From contig JAAYHI010000159.1 in assembly GCA_012727415.1 (NCBI GenBank), positions 1-6,583 of the forward strand: a stretch of DNA of 6,583 nucleotides, given 5' to 3'. The position numbers and the translations under genes are program-made. Source of the stretch: Bacillota bacterium. GTDB taxonomy: Bacteria > Bacillota > Proteinivoracia > UBA4975. Shown in pieces: positions 1 to 5,233 of the stretch. The notes beneath the pieces were generated by a model. The model searched no databases, was not told where the DNA came from, and saw nothing but the letters and a program-made list of their open reading frames with translations. Each line of letters begins with the position of its first letter. Position 1 is the first letter of the stretch.

Positions 1-58
1 ATTCTGTCAAAGAAATTCTCTCCTGTCCCATAGTGACATTCTCTCAGACTCATTACTA

Positions 59-73
59 TGTGACAATATCACA
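59..73. repeat. Short inverted repeat TGTGA-N5-TCACA upstream of the lexA operator
   Basis: The sequence TGTGACAATATCACA has perfect 5-bp arms around a 5-bp centre. The arms resemble half-sites of CRP/FNR-family or Rex-type regulators, but those normally have a 6-bp gap between TGTGA and TCACA, so the spacing is one base short. It lies 28 bp upstream of the lexA -35 element, where an activator or second regulator could bind. The arms do not extend further, and a 5-bp inverted repeat can arise by chance in a stretch this long, so a role is only a suggestion. Confidence 0.25.
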
Positions 74-88
74 GACGTTCAGCATTTT

Positions 89-104
89 GCGAACTAATGT
101 TTGC
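89..104. promoter_or_regulatory. LexA operator (SOS box) of the Gram-positive type
   Basis: GCGAACTAATGTTTGC is an almost perfect palindrome: GCGAAC and GTTTGC flank a 4-bp centre and differ from symmetry at one position pair. It fits the Firmicutes SOS box pattern CGAAC-N4-GTTYN closely, with a T where the consensus prefers a purine at the sixth base. It overlaps the -35 element of the lexA promoter (TTGCTT at 101-106), so bound LexA would block RNA polymerase. This is the expected arrangement for LexA autoregulation and explains how SOS induction would raise lexA expression. Confidence 0.8.
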
Positions 105-129
105 TTTCTTGTCACCCATCTGTTATAAT
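101..129 (+). promoter_or_regulatory. Vegetative (SigA-type) promoter of lexA
   Basis: A TTGCTT -35 element (101-106) is followed after 17 bp by a consensus TATAAT -10 (124-129). TG at 121-122 lies one base before the -10, giving an extended -10 promoter. Transcription should begin near 136, leaving a leader of a little over 20 bases with the ribosome binding site GGAGG (147-151). The LexA operator covers the -35 element. Confidence 0.8.
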
Positions 130-158
130 GGTAAAAAATCCTTCGTGGAGGGACTTAT

Positions 159-782
159 ATGGAACGTCTGACTCAGCGTCAGCAACAGATATTCGATTTT
201 ATTAAGGTCGAGGTCAAGAAAAAGGGATATCCTCCTTCTGTGCGCGAAATTGGCGAAGCCATTGGTTTGCGTTCTTCTTCAACTGTACACGCTCATTTAG
301 CTAAGCTCGAACAAAAGGGCTATATTCGCCGGGACCCCACGAAACCGCGGGCAATTGAGATTCTTGTTCCTGACTCCCCTCTCCCCCCCAACTTCCAGCC
401 AACCCATATGGTGGCAGTGCCTTTGTTGGGCCGGGTTGCTGCCGGCGCGCCCATTTTGGCAGAAGAAAATATTGAAGGCTATATCAGTCTGCCCCAGGAT
501 ATTGTGCGCCAGGGTGCCACCCAATTCTGCCTCCGGGTCAAAGGTGACAGCATGATCGATGCCGGCATTCTCAACGGCGATACCGTCCTCGTCCGGCAAC
601 AGAATTACGCAGAAAACGGCGAAATCGTCGTGGCCATGGTAGATAATGAGGCCACCGTCAAGCGTTTCTACAGGCTGAAGGACACCGTTAAACTGCAGCC
701 GGAAAACCCAGCCTATGAGCCCATTTACACCCGCGATGTGGTCATCCTCGGTAAGGTTGTGGCGGTATTCCGTTTGATCTGA
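159..782 (+). CDS. lexA: LexA, SOS response transcriptional repressor and self-cleaving protease
   Basis: Represses DNA-damage (SOS) genes and is inactivated when RecA filaments stimulate its self-cleavage. The 207 residues match the usual LexA length. Residues 1-65 form the winged helix-turn-helix DNA-binding domain, with SVREIGEAIGL followed by the recognition helix around residues 39-50. The C-terminal half is an S24 peptidase fold: the Ala95-Gly96 bond in GRVAAGAP is the cleavage site, Ser131 in VKGDSM is the nucleophile and Lys168 in EATVKRF is the general base. All three are intact, so the protein should be functional. The ATG start has GGAGG seven bases upstream. Its own promoter carries an operator for it, indicating autoregulation. 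The stop codon directly abuts the convergent gene, and I see no intrinsic terminator after lexA. Confidence 0.97.
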   Translation: MERLTQRQQQIFDFIKVEVKKKGYPPSVREIGEAIGLRSSSTVHAHLAKLEQKGYIRRDPTKPRAIEILVPDSPLPPNFQPTHMVAVPLLGRVAAGAPILAEENIEGYISLPQDIVRQGATQFCLRVKGDSMIDAGILNGDTVLVRQQNYAENGEIVVAMVDNEATVKRFYRLKDTVKLQPENPAYEPIYTRDVVILGKVVAVFRLI

Positions 783-1151
783 TTAGATTCGCTTCAGGTT
801 CCTGGCGAAGCGCCTCCTCACCGCTTCCTGCACAAGGATGTTGTTGCATTCTTTGATTAATGTAATCTTCCCTTTTCGCCAGTCCTGGTATATGGCCACT
901 GCTTCTTTGGCTCCTTTAGCGTTGTTGAGCATATAGTCCAGTAATTGCCGGGTTAATGCCTGATTTTCTTCCACAGCAATTGTCTGTCTATCCTCGGCAA
1001 CCAGACTGCGGAGAACGTAATCATACTGTTCTACTTCAATTACCAGTTCACTTTCCCGATTTAACAAAGTATATATCAGGTCCCGTGTTCGATATGGATT
1101 GTTTGGATCCAAGCGAATCCGGCGTCTTTTTTTTATCAGTATCTTTTCCAC
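783..1151 (-). CDS. Uncharacterised 122-residue basic protein, convergent with lexA
   Basis: I do not recognise this protein. It is rich in charged residues, starting with a basic segment (KKRRRIR) and ending with another (RRRFARNLKRI). Between them lies what looks like mostly helical sequence, with no signal peptide, membrane segment or obvious catalytic motif. The basic ends would suit nucleic-acid or acidic-partner binding, but that is inference. The start is GTG at 1149-1151, with a G-rich ribosome binding site (GGGGGGAG, 1157-1164) five bases upstream; an in-frame TAG at 1182-1184 limits any extension. Codon use looks like that of its neighbours and the ribosome binding site is good, so I believe it is expressed. 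The terminator at 1220-1251 isolates it from the upstream cluster, so it needs its own promoter. The AT-rich stretch 1165-1219 could hold one, but no convincing -35/-10 pair is visible. Its TAA touches the lexA stop with no gap. Confidence 0.75.
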   Translation of the reverse strand: MEKILIKKRRRIRLDPNNPYRTRDLIYTLLNRESELVIEVEQYDYVLRSLVAEDRQTIAVEENQALTRQLLDYMLNNAKGAKEAVAIYQDWRKGKITLIKECNNILVQEAVRRRFARNLKRI

Positions 1152-1219
1152 TGCTTCTCCCCCCTGCTTTCCTTTATATATCTATATTTCCTCCCGCAGG
1201 TATATAAACATCGGCGCAT

Positions 1220-1251
1220 AAAAAAAGGCTGACTTTTGTCAGCCTCTTTTT
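1220..1251 (-). terminator. Intrinsic terminator at the end of the mutL-DUF456 cluster (bidirectional form)
   Basis: A perfect 8-bp stem (AGGCTGAC at 1226-1233, GTCAGCCT at 1238-1245) closes a four-base loop. On the - strand it is followed by a run of seven U residues, and it begins one base after the stop codon of the DUF456 gene, so it ends the long cluster. On the + strand the same stem is followed by C and five U residues (1247-1251), so it could also stop transcripts reading through from lexA. Confidence 0.9.
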
Positions 1252-1252
1252 G

Positions 1253-1738
1253 TTATGTATATATGTGATAAAAGATTACCGCGGCATACATGCCCCAGAT
1301 TGCAAATTGAATAGCTGCCGAGGCGGCATAGCCAAAGAGGGCGCCGACAGCAATATGGGCGGCCTGATTGACTTCCCGGCCTTTCAGTAATTCTCCCACC
1401 ATTGCCCCTACAAAGCAACCGATTAACATGCCGGGGATTTGAAATATTGCCAAACCGGCAATAAGGCCCACTACAGAGCCAATAGCCCCTAAAGTGCTGC
1501 CTCCTCTTTTTTTGACACCTAAGGAGGTGGTGACGTAATCGCCAATGACGGTAAAGGCTGCAGCTATCGAAAGAATTATCATGGTTCGTCCGGAAAGGTC
1601 CAGGTATCCCAGGAACCAGTAGTCTATAGCAATTAAAACCCACAGAGCCTGAATACTGGGGAGCCCGGGGATGATGATGCCGATTAAGGCAAAGATTAGG
1701 GCAATGATTGCAACCAAGGTCAGCAGTACAGTTGTCAT
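1253..1738 (-). CDS. DUF456 family integral membrane protein
   Basis: A 161-residue, very hydrophobic protein with about four membrane segments: roughly residues 4-24, 30-47, 52-72 and 84-118 (a long, Gly-rich hydrophobic stretch that may cross twice), plus another near 125-158. The pattern IIIPGLPSIQ (21-30), then GDYVTTSLGVKKRGGS (66-81), then GxxxGxxxGxxxGE-type glycine spacing up to GELLKG is typical of the DUF456 family, whose function is unknown. The start is taken as ATG at 1736-1738 because a GGGGGAGG tract lies just upstream. A longer reading back to 1867 would overlap the preceding gene and has no such support. It follows the YnbB-like gene by 16 bp and is the last gene before the terminator, so it is probably co-transcribed. 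Confidence 0.85.
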   Translation of the reverse strand: MTTVLLTLVAIIALIFALIGIIIPGLPSIQALWVLIAIDYWFLGYLDLSGRTMIILSIAAAFTVIGDYVTTSLGVKKRGGSTLGAIGSVVGLIAGLAIFQIPGMLIGCFVGAMVGELLKGREVNQAAHIAVGALFGYAASAAIQFAIWGMYAAVIFYHIYT

Positions 1739-1754
1739 GTTCCTCCCCCTTGCT

Positions 1755-3008
1755 TTAATTCGCGCCAACGGACTCCAGGGCTGCGGCAATGGCCAGCATT
1801 CCATGTTGAGTGGACAAGCCTCCCTGGTAATAGACAATATAGGGCGGTTCAACGGGCCCGTCGGCACTGAGCTCGAGGCTGGCCCCCTGAATAAAGGTGC
1901 CTGCAGCCATTACCACGGGAACCCGATAGCCGGGCATTTCGCCAGGGACAGGAGCGACGTAACTGTCCACCGGGGATGCCCCTTGAATTGCGCGGCAGAA
2001 TTTTGCCATCTTTTCCTCACTGCCCAGCTCAATGGCCTGAACCAGGTCATAGCGCTCTTCATCCCACCTGGGAGTGGCCTTATATCCCAAATACTCCGCC
2101 AGGGCTGCGGCGAAGCGGGCATTGAAGACCCCTTGCCCAACAAAATGGGGCGCCAGGAACAGGCCCTGGTACATGCCGCGCAGGTAGTTGCCGGTAGACC
2201 CAACTTCACCCTCCAGTCCCGGCGCCAGCAGGCGGGCAGCAGAGTTAGCCACTAATTCTCTCTTGCCTACTATGTAGCCGCCAGTTTCCGCCAGGCCTCC
2301 TCCAGGATTCTTGATGAGGGAACCAACTGTCAGGTCTGCGCCAACATGCCCGGGTTCCTCAGCTTCGACGAATTCGCCATAGCAATTGTCGACGACGATG
2401 GCAGGGCGATGGGCTTGAGTGGCCAGCCAGGCAGCCAAGGCGGCGATTTGCCGGTTGCTGACAGGTTCCCGCAGGGAGTACCCCCTGCTCTTTTGGATGT
2501 AAATAATCTTCGTGCGGGGAGACATGGTCTTGGCTAAGGCATCCAGGTCAAACTGTCCTCCGGGCAGGAGATCTATGGTTTTAAACTCGATATTTAAGCT
2601 CTTGAAGGAACCAGGAGCAGTTTGAGCAAGAACAGTAGCCAGGGTGGCATAGGGCTCCCCGGTAATGGCGATTATTTCCTCTCCCGGTTGGGTATTGCCG
2701 CTGAGGGCAAGCCAGAGGGCATGAGTGCCTGAGGCAATATGGGGCCGGACCAGGGCAGCTTCGCCGCCAAAGACCTGGCAGTAAATGGCCTCCAGCTTGT
2801 CCCTGCCCCGGTCATTGTAGCCGTAGCCTGTTGAACCCAGCAGATCATAGCTGTCGACCTGCTGCCGGGAAAATGCTTCGAGAACCCTGGCCTGATTGTG
2901 CAGGTCAATGGGGGAAATCCTGTAAGGCTCTAAAGCGGGCATTGTTGCGTCAAGGGCGGAAGTCAAACTGGGGAATCTCGTGCACAGAATTTGGGTTTCA
3001 GTAAGCAT
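1755..3008 (-). CDS. ynbB: PLP-dependent YnbB / 'aluminium resistance' (methionine gamma-lyase-like) family protein
   Basis: A 417-residue fold-type I PLP enzyme of the family annotated as 'aluminium resistance protein' or 'methionine gamma-lyase family' (B. subtilis YnbB). Recognisable parts are GSTGYGYNDRGRDKLE (58-73), the cofactor-phosphate loop region ASGTHAL (92-98), the PLP-ring aspartate in VVDNCYGEF (Asp207), and GSLIKNPGGG (229-238), where Lys233 should form the Schiff base. The fold resembles cystathionine gamma-synthase/lyase enzymes, but the physiological substrate is not established as far as I know, and the resistance name says little about function. The ATG lies three bases after the spoVK stop; its ribosome binding site GAGGTGA overlaps that stop, so translation is probably coupled. 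In B. subtilis ynbB lies near spoVK with hflX (ynbA) between them; hflX is absent here. Confidence 0.9.
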   Translation of the reverse strand: MLTETQILCTRFPSLTSALDATMPALEPYRISPIDLHNQARVLEAFSRQQVDSYDLLGSTGYGYNDRGRDKLEAIYCQVFGGEAALVRPHIASGTHALWLALSGNTQPGEEIIAITGEPYATLATVLAQTAPGSFKSLNIEFKTIDLLPGGQFDLDALAKTMSPRTKIIYIQKSRGYSLREPVSNRQIAALAAWLATQAHRPAIVVDNCYGEFVEAEEPGHVGADLTVGSLIKNPGGGLAETGGYIVGKRELVANSAARLLAPGLEGEVGSTGNYLRGMYQGLFLAPHFVGQGVFNARFAAALAEYLGYKATPRWDEERYDLVQAIELGSEEKMAKFCRAIQGASPVDSYVAPVPGEMPGYRVPVVMAAGTFIQGASLELSADGPVEPPYIVYYQGGLSTQHGMLAIAAALESVGAN

Positions 3009-3011
3009 ATT

Positions 3012-3920
3012 TCACCTCAGGTTGTTATAGAAGTCTCCGGGGTTACTTAAGAAATCGCAGGATTCAAGGTTCTGCAGCTGTTCCCGGGTGGGGCTGGTGA
3101 CATATCTCAGGCGCACGGCGTGGCGCCTAATGGCCGTCTCCAGCAAGTTCCGAACCAGGCGGGCATTGCTGAAATTATTGTATTGCATATTCATGTATTG
3201 GTCAATGATCTCTGCCAGTTTATTCCTGGCACGGCTGGTCATGCGGTACTGGCGTTCATCCAGCATGAGATCAGCTATTTCCAGCAGCTCTTGCACCGAA
3301 TAGTCGGGAAAATGAATTTGTAGGGGAAACCGGGATCTCAGCCCGGGGTTGAGGCGCATAAACTCTTCCATTGGGGCAGTGTAGCCGGCGAGAATGAGGA
3401 TGAAGTCATTTTTGTAGTCTTCCATCCCCTTGACCAGGGTATCCACTGCCTCTTTGCCAAAGTCCTTTTCACCGCCCCTGGCCAGGGAATAGGCTTCGTC
3501 GATAAAGAGAATCCCCCCCATGGCTTTATGGATTTTTTCCCGGGTTTTTTGCGCCGTGTGCCCGATATATTCTCCTACCAGGTCTGCCCGTTCCACTTCA
3601 ACGATGTGGCCTTTGGGCAGCATCTGCAGGCTGTGGAATAGTTTCCCGAAAAGGCGGGCAACGGTGGTTTTCCCTGTGCCGGGATTGCCCTTAAAGACCA
3701 TGTGCAACACCATGGGCGCATTCTTTAAATTATAGGCCTCGCGGTGCTTCTGCAAGCTGATAAAAGCCTCCAGCTCCCGGGCAAGCTCTTTTACCTTTTT
3801 CAGGCCAACCAGGTTGTAAAGTTCTCTGAGCGCAAGGGGGGCAGCAGGCTCTGCTCTCCTGGGCACCCCGGACAAGGCACCCTGGCTGACAACTCTTTCC
3901 ACTTCCGGATAGTCTCCCAC
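3012..3920 (-). CDS. spoVK: SpoVK (SpoVJ), CbbX-type AAA+ ATPase of stage V sporulation
   Basis: A single-domain AAA+ ATPase of the SpoVK/CbbX group. In B. subtilis SpoVK is needed for late spore maturation; its substrate is unknown. With the start chosen here it has 302 residues. Walker A is GNPGTGKT (78-85), followed by the CbbX-type pore loop YIGHTAQKT (118-126), Walker B GGILFIDEA (135-143), sensor 1 around ILILAGY (174-180), arginine-finger region GLRSRFP (193-199) and sensor 2 SNARLVRNLLE (251-261). An open frame continues 32 codons upstream to a GTG at 4014-4016. I prefer the GTG at 3918-3920 because GGAGG lies seven bases upstream of it and because the extra codons run through a strong hairpin and look unlike the family. 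The stop is three bases before the next gene. A possible SigK-type promoter lies upstream. Confidence 0.93.
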   Translation of the reverse strand: MGDYPEVERVVSQGALSGVPRRAEPAAPLALRELYNLVGLKKVKELARELEAFISLQKHREAYNLKNAPMVLHMVFKGNPGTGKTTVARLFGKLFHSLQMLPKGHIVEVERADLVGEYIGHTAQKTREKIHKAMGGILFIDEAYSLARGGEKDFGKEAVDTLVKGMEDYKNDFILILAGYTAPMEEFMRLNPGLRSRFPLQIHFPDYSVQELLEIADLMLDERQYRMTSRARNKLAEIIDQYMNMQYNNFSNARLVRNLLETAIRRHAVRLRYVTSPTREQLQNLESCDFLSNPGDFYNNLR

Positions 3921-3952
3921 TTCACTCCCTCCCCCTGTCAGATTACACGCAC

Positions 3953-3980
3953 TAATATATGCTTGCCAGGGTGAAAAAGT
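3953..3980 (-). promoter_or_regulatory. Candidate SigK-type (mother-cell) promoter of spoVK
   Basis: On the - strand, AC (3979-3980) is followed after exactly 17 bp by CATATATTA (3953-3961). This fits the SigK pattern AC-N17-CATANNNTA, and the -10 also resembles the SigE form CATACANT with one mismatch, although no good SigE -35 is present. Transcription would start near 3946, just ahead of the ribosome binding site at 3928-3932. B. subtilis spoVK (spoVJ) is known to use SigE and SigK promoters in succession, which makes the match plausible. The motif has low information content, so a chance match is possible. Confidence 0.4.
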
Positions 3981-3993
3981 GAGTACATATATA

Positions 3994-4013
3994 CACCCTG
4001 CCTGGGCAGGGTG
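3994..4013 (-). other. Strong RNA hairpin between hfq and spoVK
   Basis: CACCCTGCC (3994-4002) and its exact complement GGCAGGGTG (4005-4013) can form a 9-bp GC-rich stem with a tiny loop, or 8 bp with a four-base loop. It begins eight bases after the hfq stop codon. On the - strand it is followed by an alternating UA stretch, not a U run, so it is not a classical intrinsic terminator. It may protect the 3' end of the upstream message, cause pausing, or reduce read-through into spoVK so that spoVK depends on its own promoter. Confidence 0.6.
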
Positions 4014-4021
4014 CACTTCAC

Positions 4022-4255
4022 TTATTCCTCGTTGCGCTCAGGATTGAGGTTTACCGGACGCAACGGGCTAATCGTAGATATGGCGTGTTTATAGATAAGT
4101 TGCTGTTTATTGTCGCTGTCAAGGACAACGGTAAAATTGTCAAAGCCCCGGACAAAGCCCTTTAATTGAAAACCATTGAGCAGAAAAATAGTAACCGGAT
4201 TACCGTCCTTGCGAATTTGGTTGAGAAACACGTCCTGGAGATTGAGATTTTTCAC
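4022..4255 (-). CDS. hfq: Hfq, Sm-like RNA chaperone
   Basis: A 77-residue hexameric RNA-binding protein that helps small RNAs and mRNAs interact, acting in the cytoplasm. Sm1 (VTIFLLNGFQLKGFVRGFDN, about 21-40) and Sm2 (YKHAIS, 55-60) are both clear. The proximal-face RNA residues match the E. coli set: Gln7, Asp8, Phe41, Tyr55, Lys56 and His57. The C-terminus is short and acidic (PERNEE), as in Firmicutes. The start is one of two tandem codons, TTG (4256-4258) then GTG (4253-4255). I chose GTG because it gives MKNLNLQD, aligning with the B. subtilis start MKPINIQD, and the ribosome binding site AGGCGGTGA suits either. It lies 27 bp after miaA, the widely conserved miaA-hfq pairing, and is probably co-transcribed with it. 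Confidence 0.97.
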   Translation of the reverse strand: MKNLNLQDVFLNQIRKDGNPVTIFLLNGFQLKGFVRGFDNFTVVLDSDNKQQLIYKHAISTISPLRPVNLNPERNEE

Positions 4256-4282
4256 CAAAGCTCACCGCCTCTTTCTATATCT

Positions 4283-5233
4283 TTATCTATTTAGTACTTC
4301 GCTGTATTGCTGAACTTTTCCTGCCGCGAATTCTGAAATTCTTTCAATACTTGCCGGGGGATTGCTGTTGTCCACCCATATTACAGCCTCCATTCCCCGA
4401 AACCAGGATAACTGCCGTTTTGCATAGCGCCGGGTGTCCCGTTGCAGATTGGCGAGCATTTCTTCCCGGCTCCAGCGGCCGGACACATGCATCCCCGCGT
4501 GATAGTACCCCAGGCCCTGCATGGCCTTGCTTTCAGGGGAATAGCCTTTTTCCAGCAAGCCCATATATTCCTCCAGCAATCCATGGGCGACCATGTCTGC
4601 TGCCCTGGCATCTATGCGCTGATATAACCGGGTCCGAGGCAGGGTGAGGGCAAAGATTACAGCATCATAAGGACTTTCAACCTTTCCCCGGCGGTGAATC
4701 TCAGTCTGGCTCATGCCGGTCAGCCTGTATACTTCCAGGGCGCGGATAATGCGCCGGCGATCTTTTGACCTGGCGGCTGCCTCGGGGTCGACTGCTTCCA
4801 GCCAGCGCACCATGTAATCCTTGCCGCGCTCGTCCCACAGCCTGTTGAGCTCAGCCCGGCAGGAAGCATCATAGGGCAGCTTATCCAGGGGATAGTTCTC
4901 CACCACTGCCTTAATGTACAGGCCGGTGCCGCCAACCAGCAGGGGCAGGTGTCCCCGCTGCCAGATATCCTGAATTATCCGGTCTGCCTGTTCCTTATAC
5001 TGAGCCAGAGAAAAATCTGCATCGGGCTCTGCCACATCCAGCATGTGATGGGGCACCCGGGCCCTGATTTCCCCACTGACCTTGGCTGTGCCGATGTCCA
5101 TATGCTTATACACTTGCATTGAATCTGCCGAGACAATTTCTCCATTAAAAAGCTGTGCCAACTCAACAGCTATGTCAGACTTTCCCGAGGCCGTCGGGCC
5201 CGCGATAACCAGCAGGGGAATCTTAGTCTTCAT
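4283..5233 (-). CDS. miaA: MiaA, tRNA dimethylallyltransferase
   Basis: Transfers a dimethylallyl group from DMAPP to N6 of A37 in tRNAs reading codons that start with U, the first step towards (ms2)i6A. The 316 residues match the family length. Motifs are the P-loop GPTASGKS (12-19), DSMQVYKHMDIGTAK (37-51) with the Asp37 that contacts A37, DVAEPDADFSLAQY (66-79), GGTGLYIKA (101-109), the DRRRIIRALEVY region (158-169) and TRRYAKRQLSWFR (267-279). The frame is open upstream to an ATG at 5263, but the ATG at 5231-5233 has GTGGAGG six bases upstream and gives the normal N-terminus MKTKIPLLVIAGPT. This start overlaps the end of the methyltransferase gene by 11 bp, indicating translational coupling. 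Around residue 243 it reads GYYH where many MiaA proteins have GYKE, a modest variation. Confidence 0.97.
   Translation of the reverse strand: MKTKIPLLVIAGPTASGKSDIAVELAQLFNGEIVSADSMQVYKHMDIGTAKVSGEIRARVPHHMLDVAEPDADFSLAQYKEQADRIIQDIWQRGHLPLLVGGTGLYIKAVVENYPLDKLPYDASCRAELNRLWDERGKDYMVRWLEAVDPEAAARSKDRRRIIRALEVYRLTGMSQTEIHRRGKVESPYDAVIFALTLPRTRLYQRIDARAADMVAHGLLEEYMGLLEKGYSPESKAMQGLGYYHAGMHVSGRWSREEMLANLQRDTRRYAKRQLSWFRGMEAVIWVDNSNPPASIERISEFAAGKVQQYSEVLNR

Noticed and set aside
1..53. Start of a divergent gene on the - strand (ATG at 51-53, open to the left edge)
   Set aside because: Only 17 codons are visible and no ribosome binding site precedes the ATG, so it cannot be supported.
786..815. 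Hairpin CGCTTC/GAAGCG just after lexA as a lexA terminator
   Set aside because: The stem is only 6 bp with an 11-base loop, is not followed by a T run, and lies within the coding region of the convergent gene.
956..1207. 83-codon + strand open frame over the uncharacterised gene
   Set aside because: It has no convincing ribosome binding site, its product is not protein-like, and it lies opposite the better supported - strand gene.
1165..1219. Promoter for the uncharacterised gene, TTTATA-N16-TATAGA on the - strand
   Set aside because: Both elements match the SigA consensus at only four of six bases, so it cannot be told from AT-rich background.
1739..1867. N-terminal extension of the DUF456 protein to 1867
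   Set aside because: It would overlap the YnbB-like gene by over 100 bp, and the extension is not membrane-like; ATG at 1736-1738 with a G-rich ribosome binding site fits better.
1671..2255. 194-codon + strand open frame opposite the YnbB-like and DUF456 genes
   Set aside because: It is antisense to two genes with clear family motifs; its translation shows no domain and no ribosome binding site precedes it.
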